This document shows positions 1 through 9,728 of a DNA stretch of 20,727 nt, piece after piece (positions within the stretch are counted from its first letter, which is position 1; every line of letters begins with the position of its first letter). A model generated the notes under the pieces. The model did not search any database. It was not told the origin of the DNA and saw only the letters and a list, made by a program, of their open reading frames with translations. The stretch comes from Rodentolepis nana (lineage: Eukaryota > Platyhelminthes > Cestoda > Cyclophyllidea > Hymenolepididae), in the NCBI GenBank assembly GCA_900617975.1, contig UZAE01000608.1, positions 1-20,727 on the forward strand, in the 5' to 3' direction. The translations under genes were made by a program, and so were the position numbers.

Positions 1-244
1 TAATATAAATGCGTACATTTTCGGTGATAAAAATGCCAACTTTTGTGCTTATGTAAGTCTTCGAAAGAGAGTGGTATAATTCATTGTTTCCATTCGAATA
101 ACTTTTTCTTATTTATTAATATGCTATCCACTGAATAAGAGGGAAAACTAACGAAGATAAATTTAAGTGGTAGTTCCAAGTTGGCACTGAATACTATGAT
201 GCTCCCAGTTGACTCAGAGCTGTTGTGGTATGATCACGCGAAAG

Positions 245-256
245 TACTCGAATGAT
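245..256. repeat. Left target-site duplication of retroposon copy A
   Basis: The 12-base word TACTCGAATGAT ends where the tail of copy A begins. An identical word follows the other end of the copy at 585-596. A perfect 12-bp direct repeat at both edges of a repeat copy is the usual product of target-primed reverse transcription and fixes the ends of the element. Confidence 0.9.
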
Positions 257-584
257 TTATTTATTTATATCAAATGGCGGGCGTTTTGATAGTTATCATT
301 ACCCCTTTGATTGACTTCAGGCTTCACAGAAGGGAAGGATCATCAAAGTGAAAAAGAGTCGAGAGGGGGGGGGGGGAACAGAAGAACGTTTCGAAGATGT
401 AAAAGAGACAGACACAAAGGTAAAAAAGGTGAGGTGAGTACTGTAGAAATGATCGAATATGACATGGATTCAGGTCATGGTAGTTTGAAGTCAGAAGTCA
501 ACTGCCAGTTAATTGGCCTTTGTGCCGTATGAGTATACGTTGCCCAGAGTGCACCACGTGGAGGTAGGTCTATCGCACACCCCA
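257..584 (-). mobile_element. Retroposon (SINE-like) copy A, full length
   Basis: A complete copy of the repeat family, read on the minus strand from its GGGG 5' end near 583 to its ATAAATAA-type tail at 257-270. It is about 328 bp, like copy D (331 bp), and has perfect 12-bp target-site duplications. One extra base (T in sense) lies between the duplication and the GGGG start. The order in sense is: ribozyme-like 5' domain, a middle with pyrimidine-rich stretches, a C tract that has become a run of 12 (G12 at 365-376 on plus), a conserved 3' segment with a GATA-AC-TATC hairpin (288-297), and the tail. A 73-residue plus-strand reading frame inside it (311-532) runs antisense through the repeat and has no protein character. 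The element codes for no enzyme, so it must have been moved by a non-LTR reverse transcriptase encoded elsewhere. Confidence 0.9.
512..583 (-). ncRNA. HDV-like ribozyme domain of copy A, decayed
   Basis: The same 5' domain as in copies D and G. P1 (GGGGUGU with GCACUCU) still forms, with one C-to-U change giving an extra G-U pair. P3/L3 (ACC, UCCACGU, GGU), GGGCAA and the P4 hairpin CGUAU/AUACG are unchanged. P2 is damaged: GAUAGACCU faces AAGGCCAAU with about four mismatches. J4/2 reads GCACA instead of the family GCAAA. I infer a poorly active or dead ribozyme. Confidence 0.6.
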
Positions 585-596
585 TACTCGAATGAT
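585..596. repeat. Right target-site duplication of retroposon copy A
   Basis: An identical 12-base partner of the word at 245-256. It lies directly after the 5' terminus of copy A plus one extra base. Confidence 0.9.
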
Positions 597-1815
597 AAAT
601 TCGTCGCTAAACCTATTAATAAAACCCATCGAATGAAAAACACTGACATTTTTTTCAGCCAATCCAAGGAAAAGCGGAACTCTTGAACGCTACATTTTGT
701 GCATAAATACTCACTCTTCAAAATTAAAGAGCTAGAAGCAGAGTTGTTGGTAAAGAGGTGTCGCAAAGGAATACTGTTTCTGCTAGCCAGAGGCAAAATA
801 TTGTCGTTTATAAAACGTGAAAATTACTGACAAAATTTGCCAATTTTAATAAAGATATTATTTTGCACGTTTCGGGAAGCTTCTAGAAGACACTTCGACC
901 AATACCCCACGCCAAGTGGTCTTATTTTACTCATTCTAAATGATTTATGGGTCGAAAGAATGTTAGTTGTGTGATTCTGTGTTCTTCCGCTGACCTAATT
1001 ATCAACTCTAGCGATTTATGGTAGACTGGCTTTGTCCCATGTGTAAATTATGCACATATCTGATTAACAAAGCTTCTGGTTGTTAACTATTGAGACCATT
1101 TCGATCGGCCATACTTATTTATTAAAATTCTTGAATAAATAATTTGTGTTATTGAAATCTTATCAATGAACACAAGAAATCTTTTATTGATATTTGGAAA
1201 CAAGTGACGTATCAATAATAATATATTATTCCTCGCAAGCCACATTGAATAGTTCGGCTATGATTTATTTATCGATTATCGATTATTACATTTTTGTTCT
1301 CACACCTGGGCATTCATGCAAAGCACTGGAGTAACCATTACTGCGTCTACTGCCTACGCAGGTGGTCTATTATTTGCTGATGGATCAGGGTGTTCTAAGC
1401 TATCCATTGAGATTTATACCAATTCCATGTTTAATGACATCTCTCTTTATAAATACTGAAGACAACATCAAGTCTCTTTATTTGGCATGAGCCACTTTTA
1501 ACAAACTCGAAATTTTGTAGGTCTTTATAGCCACGACGGTCCATGAAGACATTGGTTTCTCATTCAAGGAGATTTCGGGGTCTTTCGTTTTTTTAGAAGG
1601 CTTCAATAAAGTAGAAAATTTTATGACTTGAGTGGAATATAGATAATATTTTGATGAACGAAGGATAGAATAGATATCAGTCGACAGGGTGAAATATTCT
1701 CAAGGGATATTTGCTTTGTTAAATGTATTTATGATTGATATAATTAATCACACAGTCCCTAATTCCGGACGCGGTGTTAAGCCCTAACTTCATTAGTGGT
1801 GTTGAACTAGTCTAG

Positions 1816-1831
1816 TTTAGTCTAGACTAAA
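1816..1831. repeat. 16-bp perfect palindrome
   Basis: TTTAGTCTAGACTAAA is its own reverse complement and sits next to related TAGTCTAG words just upstream. It could be a dimeric protein site or chance in AT-rich DNA. No function is assigned. Confidence 0.5.
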
Positions 1832-2090
1832 TTAGATGTAACAAGTTTATTCTTCATTTAACAAGCCTAGTGTGTCACGCAGACATGCACACGTTGAACT
1901 TCTGCACAAATAAGGTGATTTTCCTGCGTGCATGCCTGGAGAACTGAAATTAATTCAGATTTTATTTTGTTATTCTGTATGCAGCATTCATTATTACTTA
2001 AGAGTCGTTGAATATAATTGCTGTGGATTTATTTATTGTCTTAATATTTGAAATCATGTCAGTGTTTAAACCGTCAGCACTGTGAAGTTA

Positions 2091-2120
2091 GTCATCACTA
2101 TTGACATCAAGAGTGATGAC
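2091..2120. repeat. Perfect 9-bp stem-loop
   Basis: GTCATCACT (2091-2099) and AGTGATGAC (2112-2120) are exact reverse complements around a 12-nt loop. The stem is less AT-biased than its surroundings. A weaker CAGTG/CACTG pair lies just upstream at about 2060-2082. Function unknown. Confidence 0.45.
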
Positions 2121-2996
2121 AATCCAATCATGTAAGACTTTTGAGAATTACATTCAGGTCTGAAGGATAATCTAAACAAATGTTTATAGTATGTCAGAAG
2201 CAAAGTACTATATGAACTTGGAAAGGCTCCCATTATCTGTCGTTCCAAAACCTTGCTTTCTCCGGTCACTTTATTTCTACTTCTTTTTACAATACAAATT
2301 TCAATAACATAACAAGTATCTAAAATGTAAACATACTTGTAATCCTGTAGAAGTAACTGAACAAGAGGAAGTGTAAAATAATTTACAATACACCGTATGT
2401 AGCGAAGTTGACAGAAGGGTGGATAAGTTTAAAGTAGGGAAATAATTCAGTGAATTCTGAAAATTTTAAAGTTCTCACTTTCCCATTATTGTCACTGTTC
2501 ACTGTGTTATGGCCCAGTGTTCTAAATGTCAAGTTTCTCAATTTGGCCTATAATTTTCTGCATGAGTTTTAACCTGAGATATTCAAAGCTTATTGATCTG
2601 ATAGCTTCATAAAATATTTGATAAATATGTAAGTGAAGAAAATTAATAGAAACCATATTGTAAATGGTTCATATTAAACTGTAAGTGAATTATCGATTAA
2701 TATTTTTTGTTTACCTGAGAAAGTAACTGAAATCAATGAAGTTCAAGCAGGAGGAACCGGAAGAAGATCAAATAGTTCTGGAAATGAAGCTCGGGTTCCA
2801 AAGGACTCTAAATTCTATAGGTTTTTAAATCAATTCCTGAAATATTTACATACAGACAATTTCACTGCTTTTCGATCCAAGAGTAGAAATACATGAGTCA
2901 TTCTCTGGATTCTTGCAAATTTTCATTTATGAAACCCAGCGTCTACTGACCGGTCGACGAAAGAAAAACGATCCGCCATTTGTTCTTTTAAAGACC

Positions 2997-3067
2997 GGGG
3001 TGTGCGATAGACTTACTCCAAGTGGAGCACCCTGGGCAATGTATACTCATGGCAAACAGTCTAAAAA
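2997..3067 (+). ncRNA. HDV-like ribozyme domain of copy B, altered
   Basis: P1 is intact (GGGGUGU with GCACCCU). The core of P2 is fully Watson-Crick (UAGACU with AGUCUA). GGGCAA and the J4/2 GCAAA with the candidate catalytic C are kept. P3/L3 has lost a base and changed, so a CUCC/GGAG stem with an AAGU loop replaces ACC/GGU. P4 has lost the ACG of its 3' strand. Probably inactive, but it supports the P1 and P2 pairings of the family. Confidence 0.55.
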
Positions 3068-3110
3068 CCAACAATTGACTTCTGACTTCAAACTACCATG
3101 ACCCCACTGC

Positions 3111-3447
3111 ATGTCATATTCGACCACTTTCCCATTACTCATCTTACCTTTTTTTCTCAACCTTTATGCCTGCCTGTTTCTTTTACATCTGTGAATCACT
3201 TTTCTGTTCGGTTTTTTGTGACTTTGTTGTTCCTCCCCTCCGTGAAGCCCAAAGTCAGCTGAAGGGCCATTGAAAACTGTATGTCATATTCGACCCCTAT
3301 CACAGTACTCACCTTACCCTTTCTGAGCCTTTGTGTCTGACTATTTCTTTTGCATCTGTAAAATCACTCTTCTGTTCTCCCTCCCGAATTCTTTCCATTT
3401 GGGTGTTTCTCCTTCCCTCTGTGAAGCCCAAAGTCAACTAAGGGGCT
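3111..3447 (+). repeat. Two imperfect tandem units of about 170 bp inside copy B
   Basis: Unit 1 runs from about 3111 to 3270 and unit 2 from about 3281 to 3447. Both open with ATGTCATATTCGACC and close with GTGAAGCCCAAAGTCA plus a short GGGC-type word. The offset is 170 at the left and 179 at the right. The unit lacks both the 5' ribozyme domain and the 3' tail. Confidence 0.85.
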
Positions 3448-3487
3448 AATGGTAACTATCAAACGCCTGCCATTTGTTACAAATACA

Positions 3488-6400
3488 TTGTTGCAATTAA
3501 GATGACGTTCACCAAACTCAAACTCGTTGGTGATATTTTGCCATGTCCTCTGTTATTGGGAAACCAGCTGGCATAAATAAGGGTTAAAATGATTATTTGG
3601 GCCGCAACAAAATGTGCTTGAAAGAAGTCTACACTACTAGAACTCTCTACTAACCGTAAAAAATAAAGCGCAAATTAGATTTTGTATCAAAGAGTTTACA
3701 CAATGTGTAATTATCATAGCCAAAGCTTTTGAGATCACCAAGCTTGAAATCAGCTTATCTGATTTTGGCTTGAAATATTCAGTTGAAGATGCCTGAAGCT
3801 GGTTTATCTGATATTGAGGGACTAATGAAAGGCATAAAATGTTTAGAATACGGCTCTAAAGTTGAATTACGAACATGGAGCCAGAATATTTATACTCGCG
3901 CTATAAATAGGGCATCTGGAAAATATTCCACAAACTAAGCTGAATTTAGAAGTTTTTTCTTATAACTTTCAGTCAATTTTGAATCTCTTTAAAATTCAGC
4001 GTTAACTAAGCCATTCATTCAGCAGCATTGGAGTACTTTTATCCAATTTTTTATTTAAGTGGACCAGTTAATCCAAGGAATCCAGCCTCTCTTCAAGAAT
4101 AGATCCAAAATCACTTTTGTGAAGGTATTTTTCGGTACTTTCGAAATGAAACAGACATCTTGACCAGAACTGCAGATAATTAGGCACTTTTAGGTGCACC
4201 ATCTGATTCATCAGACTTTTAATGTAAGTGAGCTGGTATTAGATTAACAAACCTAATTTAATTTAGCGTACTAATAGTTAGTACACATCTACTATGAGTA
4301 CTTAGCATCATTGCCGCATAAGAAAACGATTTCTGCATTTAAGCAGGCAATGAAAAACCTTCATGCACATAAATATGCTTAAAATATTGGGTTCAAACAG
4401 AAGATAGCAAAACAAAAAATATTTAAAAAAACCCTGATATCAGAACTCCTCTGACCTATACCATGAATCATTCACTTAAACAAGATTTGTGCTCTTAATC
4501 ATTGTCATTTTTTGATAAAGGAGTTTTTAAGTATCTTATTGTGGATGGCTACAACCCGTTTTAACAATTTTTATTTTCTCTAATAAAATGCTGTTCGTAA
4601 AAGGCATTGACATTACCTAAAGTCTCTTGGACTGCATGAATTTATGTCTGTTACAATTTAATGCCAATTGTAAGTCATCTGTTTATGTCCATTTCACCTG
4701 AATTTCGGTTAGCATGCGACGACACCGTTAAACGCCTGCTTTCGTGCCTGTAGAACAAGTCCAAAGACATTTCAGGCACTTTTCCACGTCATCATTTTTT
4801 TCATGCCACGAATTATGCAATTTTATGGGAACTTCATCAAATGACTTATTTATCGAGTTAATTACTCAATTGCTCAAATGATTAGACAGAAGTGATGCTG
4901 ATCCATACGGAGAGAGAATTCTTCTTTGTAAATTGCTAGATGTTGGGTATATTGGGTCTTATTGAAGAAAGCAATATATGTTAATAGGAATTTGATTCCG
5001 TGGTCTCAAATTGTGGATTTAAGAATGTCATTTTAAATAATCCACAGTAACTTTTGCCTAAGCATTTGTACATCAGAATGAATTATTTGTAAAATTTCAA
5101 CCACCAACTCTCAATTCTCAAGTTATTTAGTATCATGTAAGAACATTCTAGTTTCTTAACCTTTGAACTGCTATCATCACTACATAACCAATTAATAAGC
5201 ATTTGATATCGTGGGTAAGAGTTCTCGGGGTAATATTCGATTTTCTGATGTCGCTCTCAATTATATAATTTGGTGATTTTACAATTAACCATTCGCTTCT
5301 CTCTCCCACAATGGGTAATCGTGCATATTATCCGCCTTGTTGCTGATTATTATAACATAGTATCATAATCCCATATGTCAAAGGAAACAGATCGATTTTC
5401 AAGGGATATTATGGAAATACTTCGTTACTGCAAGATTAAGGTTGAAATTAATTCAAAAGTGGCATGATATCGAAAACACCGCTAATGAACATGACGTGAC
5501 ATTCAATTTAACTTGTCAAACGCATAGGTGTACACAGCTGATTGTAATTAATCTTCATAAATGATAGTAACATGAGTTGCAAGCGGTTTAGCTATCAAGT
5601 TGTTCTCATTCGACTAAGTATGCACTACTTGTAAGGAAATCTAAAATATTCATTTTGAATTGTCGATAAAATTTGATCATATCAAATTTGGATTAGTCGT
5701 TCAACATTCGTGTAGGTAAGAAAGCAAGTGACTTTGGAGTGTGCATTGTAACATCCCCATGCACGTCAAACTCCCATCCTCACCCCTATCCCATAGATTT
5801 AACATCATTCAAAAAACTTTTCAAGGTCAGCATTTATAAGAAGTGTAATACTTCGTACTAATATTTTAAAGTTCTTAGTTATAATAGTACAGTGAGTGGA
5901 ATATTTATGCGAGTATAAACTAGTGATATCGAGCCTGATCTATTTTTATGAAAACATCAGTTGAGAAGGGGTATAGGTAGTCAACTCGGCTAATAAAAGG
6001 CTATCAGGCGGAGTTGGATAAAAAAAATAAATTCTACCTATCATGGCAAGAAATTGACTCCCACATATTAACCATAGATGCAATTGTGTAGAGTCTGTTG
6101 ATTTCGTTGTTTTTTCTCAGTAGAACTAGAGCATATGGGAGGTCATGCTTTAAATTCACACCCAGTGCAAAAAATACCAATATGCAATAACGGATAAACA
6201 AGCACTTTTTCACAAAGAGGTAACTTGAAAACCAATTGTATTGTGTTGTCGGAATTCCATACGTGTGAATTGATTATTGGAACTAATGTATAATCTGATT
6301 TGATTAAACAGTTTTAGCAATTTACAGATGGCGCTTTTGGTGAATTCTTGAATAAGAACACTTGACATTACATTAATGGTTTATCAGTCACTCACAGCGT

Positions 6401-8639
6401 GTTCTCAAAAATTCTAGTCTAATGCAGTTAAATGTTTTGAAAACTGAAATACGCCATTCTTCTTCAACGCCTTTAGTTCGTTTCGGAATTTTAAAAAGAA
6501 GTACCAGGTGAGTAATTCAATTTCTTCAGAGAAAGAAGCATTTAATGCAATAAGCTGGTTCTTTACGACGTACTGAGACACCTTGGATCATGGGTTGCCA
6601 AAGATAAAATTAGCTAAATGTTTCTTGTCTATTCATAAATTTTGCATATTTACTGAAAGTGACTAATTTGTGTTGACATGCGACTACGCATTAATTCAAG
6701 TAAAGCCTAGAAACTTACAAACTGTCTCGTTGCAAAGTTCAAGGATTTATGGATTTAAAGTTTTTGTCAAATGCATATTTCTAACTCCACTCTTAAAAGA
6801 TTAAATTGGGTCTTGCCAAAGCAAATTATTGCGAAATTAGTTCTGTAATATCTAACTCTGAGGAGGTACAAGAATTTCGGAGTTAATTACCCTCTTCTTC
6901 TTCAGAAAATTCAAACAATTACAATCTCATATTTTGCATAATTAGACCCGTTAAAAGGACAAAGTAAATAACCATTTTTTTAAAAATAAATGGTAAAATT
7001 AAATTTAAAATTTGTTATATTTCCTTTGTCCGAGCAAAGAACAAACTAATGCAAAAATATTTTAGGTAGCTAAACTTCTATATCTGCTGCTTAGCAAAAA
7101 TTAATGACTAAGCAGTTTTATAAAATTGTGTGCTTCGTCATCTTTGGTGTGTCTGTATTTACATTTTTCGAGTTCCGTTCGTCTGATTGCTGTTCGGCTT
7201 CTCGTCATTTATTCTAGGGCAGTTTGACTCAATTCGTTTTACGACGTAAGACTTATTGCAGAATCCTCATTCAATGCATTTAGTACTTTTTGTTTCCATT
7301 TGATTAATCAGCACGAACATATGAATACTTCGCACTTTCGTCTGCAATTTATAATTCAATTAGTTGTCAAAACGAATTTTTGTTATGAGATATACAATTG
7401 AGAAACTTTCAATACGTTTCAAGTGTCCTCAGTCAAATATGCAACAATTATAAAGACCTAATACCAAAAAAGCGAAACCTTTACTCTATTCTTACCGCCT
7501 GTTCAAGCCCTTCACATCTACCACTTGTTTCCCTATGTCAATTTTCTCCTAGCTCAGATGATTTCTAGCAATTTCAAAATTTAAAAGTGCATTGTCTTAA
7601 TAGACAGCATCATAACGTTTAAATTAATGCGTCATTGACTTCCACAATTTCTCATTAAGTCATATTTTATAACGCAGAACGCTCCAGAAGATCAATATTA
7701 AATGGCAAGTTAAACAATTAGAATAATCAATATAAATTAAAAGAATAATGATTTTAGAATGAATGAAGAAGTTATCTGCTTCCCTAGATACGAAGAAAGA
7801 GTATACTTTCAAGATCAAGCCCTTCACAAGACAGAAGAGCGTGAAATTTGTTAATTCGATCTAGATATAACTGAATTCAAATACTCATCCTTAATAATTT
7901 GGCTCACACGTGCGCTTCGACAATCCTCAATCGACACAGTATAGAGTCCCATAATTTAATTATTTGAGTTAAATCGAATTACAAACTCTTATTCCCATTT
8001 ATTCATCTCTGGTTTTAATTTGATCAAGGGTCCTTCAGAAACGGTAGCCAAGTTGTGAGCTGTTAAAAATCAGTAGTTTCTCGTCAAATTAAGTGACATT
8101 GGTCATTTTTCAATGTCCGAAGCAAAGAAACGTAGCTAGAGAAAATCAGGAATAGAATGATTTGGAACTCCGCCACAAAAAAGGAATATTACGATTAAAA
8201 GATAATAACGCCCAGAAATACTTCGCCAGCACTGAAGGGCAATGTTTGTAACATAGACAGAAATTAAAAAGATAGGATTGATTAACTTACTACTTCCAGA
8301 AGAAATTCAATACAAAATGGACTTATCTACTTATAGTATAAATGCGTTCAAGAAAGCGAAAGTGTATAGGAAATCGAGCAGATAAGTACTATTTGGTTAT
8401 GATTAATAATCTTCTTCTTTTACAGAAAATGTGTTCTGTTACTTATAGTTTAATAAAACAATGGAAGGCATCAAATCTTACTTACTGGGGGACATAGCCT
8501 CATTTACATTTTTCAAGACAGGGCAAATTTGGTTTTCTAAATAGGAACAAGTTTAGTGGTAGGTATCAATGATGGCGGTTTGAAAATTCTCTGTCAAGCT
8601 TCCTAACTCTGACAAGGTTGATTAATCAATTCGTTTCAT
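3488..8639. other. Long AT-rich stretch without recognisable genes
   Basis: About 5.15 kb with no reading frame long enough to report, no copy of the retroposon family and no RNA gene that I can support. It includes short stem-loops at 4268-4284 and 5669-5689, an imperfect direct repeat (3740-3762 and 3791-3812, sharing TTATCTGAT), and a possible 31-nt micro-exon at 6477-6507. Intron or intergenic sequence is the simplest reading. Confidence 0.6.
5669..5689. repeat. Perfect 9-bp stem, 3-nt loop
   Basis: AAATTTGAT and ATCAAATTT flank CAT. The stem is almost pure A/T, so chance is likely in this base composition. Confidence 0.4.
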
Positions 8640-8927
8640 ATTTATTTATTTCAAATGGCAGGCGTTTTGATAGATATCATTAGCCATTTAGCTGACTTCG
8701 GGCTTCACAGAGGGAAGGTTCATCAAAGTAGAGGAAAGTCGAGGGGCGGGGAACAGAAGAGCGATTCACAGATGTAAAAGAGGCAGACAGACACAAAGGT
8801 AGACAAAAAGGTCAGATGAGTACTGTGGAAAGGGTCGAATATGACAATCAGGGGGGTCTTGGTAGTTTGAAGTCATAAGTCAATTGCCGGTTAATAGACT
8901 TTTTGCCGTATGAGTATACGTTGCCCC
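8640..8927 (-). mobile_element. Retroposon copy C, 5'-truncated
   Basis: Minus-strand copy with its tail at 8640-8650 and a 3' hairpin at 8669-8678 (GATAGATATC). The body is well conserved up to GGGGCAAC at 8927, then similarity stops abruptly. The first 40 or so bases are missing: P1, the 5' strand of P2, and P3. Such 5' truncation is what incomplete target-primed reverse transcription leaves behind. The remaining 5' portion keeps the P4 hairpin, GCAAA and the P2 3' strand AAGTCTATT, identical to copy D. No target-site duplication could be identified. Confidence 0.88.
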
Positions 8928-9717
8928 AAAGCGGAGAAATATAAACCTAGAAGAGAGAAAAGGTGCAGAGTGGCCTCTGTGGCAAAAGATACCCCATTAA
9001 GGAGTTTGATAATTGAGGAAAAAATTGCTAAAATATTCAAGTTATAGGGTAAGTTATTTGGAGCATGCATTATAGGCGATTAAAAAAAGCAGGTTTCGAT
9101 CGATACAAAAGCAGCGGCAACTCTTTTGCCTAATCGAATTTTCTTCTCTGAAATTTGTGAAGGAAATACAATTCTCTAAAGTATTTACAATTAAGGGATC
9201 CTCGTGAATAAACCCAAAAAACTCAATGTGATTACCAAACCAGCAAAAAATAACATGAAAAGCACTCGGTTAAATAACTAACATTTGTTGAGTAAGATTA
9301 TATCATGTGATATTTAAATCATTTAGGGTATGTTGATCCGATCGTTGTGGAACCACACGATCATTTCCAACAATAAGCTTAACTTCTATAAACAAAGAAT
9401 CAACACGAAAGCTAAATTCAAAGCAATATTAAGTTACAAAAGTTATGGTAAAAGATCTAAAAAATGTAAAAAGTGGTATCAGTGCGTTAGGTTGGTGTTT
9501 TTCACACCAGAAGCATAAAAACTCATATATGGTGCAAGTATAGGCACATATTTAACTTAAAAGAGACAAAAACAGTTCTTACAATCCTTGAAAACATTAG
9601 GTAGAAAATGAGGGCAATTGAAGTGCTCTTAATTTTCAATTTGAAGGAAAGACTTATGGAAAATAGACCACTTCGAGTTTGTAGTCATGTTTGATCTCGA
9701 AACTATTGAATTTATAG
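8928..9717. other. AT-rich DNA between copies C and D
   Basis: No gene is visible. The 62-residue frame at 9330-9518 is lysine-rich by base composition, starts inside an inverted repeat (9340-9362) and shows no domain, so I do not call it a gene. Confidence 0.55.
9340..9362. repeat. Stem-loop with one bulged base
   Basis: GATCGTTGTGG and CCACACGATC pair around an AA turn: five pairs of each of GATCG/CGATC and TGTGG/CCACA, with one unpaired T. A two-base turn suits cruciform DNA better than RNA. Function unknown. Confidence 0.4.
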
Positions 9718-9728
9718 TTAAAAAATGT
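9718..9728. repeat. Left target-site duplication of retroposon copy D
   Basis: TTAAAAAATGT lies directly before the G-run that opens copy D and is repeated exactly at 10060-10070. Confidence 0.88.

Larger units (their letters stand above)
597..2996. other. AT-rich DNA without recognisable genes
   Basis: No reading frame of note, repeat copy or RNA gene is visible in these 2.4 kb. The stretch contains a 16-bp perfect palindrome (1816-1831) and a 9-bp perfect stem-loop (2091-2120), listed separately. A 67-residue minus-strand frame at 2066-2269 runs through that stem-loop and has no protein features. Confidence 0.6.
2997..3487 (+). mobile_element. Retroposon copy B with internal tandem duplication
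   Basis: The copy starts with GGGGTGTGCGATAG at 2997 and follows the family through the 5' domain and middle. At about 3270 it jumps back: the segment starting ATGTCATATTCGACC at 3111 restarts at 3281. Both passes run through the pyrimidine-rich middle to GTGAAGCCCAAAGTCA (3242 and 3421), and only the second reaches the 3' hairpin (GGTAACTATC, 3451-3460) and the end near CATTTGTTAC. The offset between passes grows from 170 to 179 bases because of indels, and the two passes differ at many positions, so the duplication is old or joined two different copies. No clear target-site duplication is visible. The 62-residue frame at 2913-3101 only crosses its 5' end. Confidence 0.88.

Noticed and set aside
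311..532. Reading frame antisense to copy A (and similar ones at 16584-16886, 16957-17145, 2913-3101 and 15280-15495)
   Set aside because: They start in or cross retroposon copies, with low-complexity residues that reflect the purine-rich antisense strand, and show no domain.
5982..6016. Possible diverged retroposon fragment (CAACTC ... GAGTTG with GGCTAATAAAAGG)
   Set aside because: Only short words match the family's 3' part and the flanks do not align.
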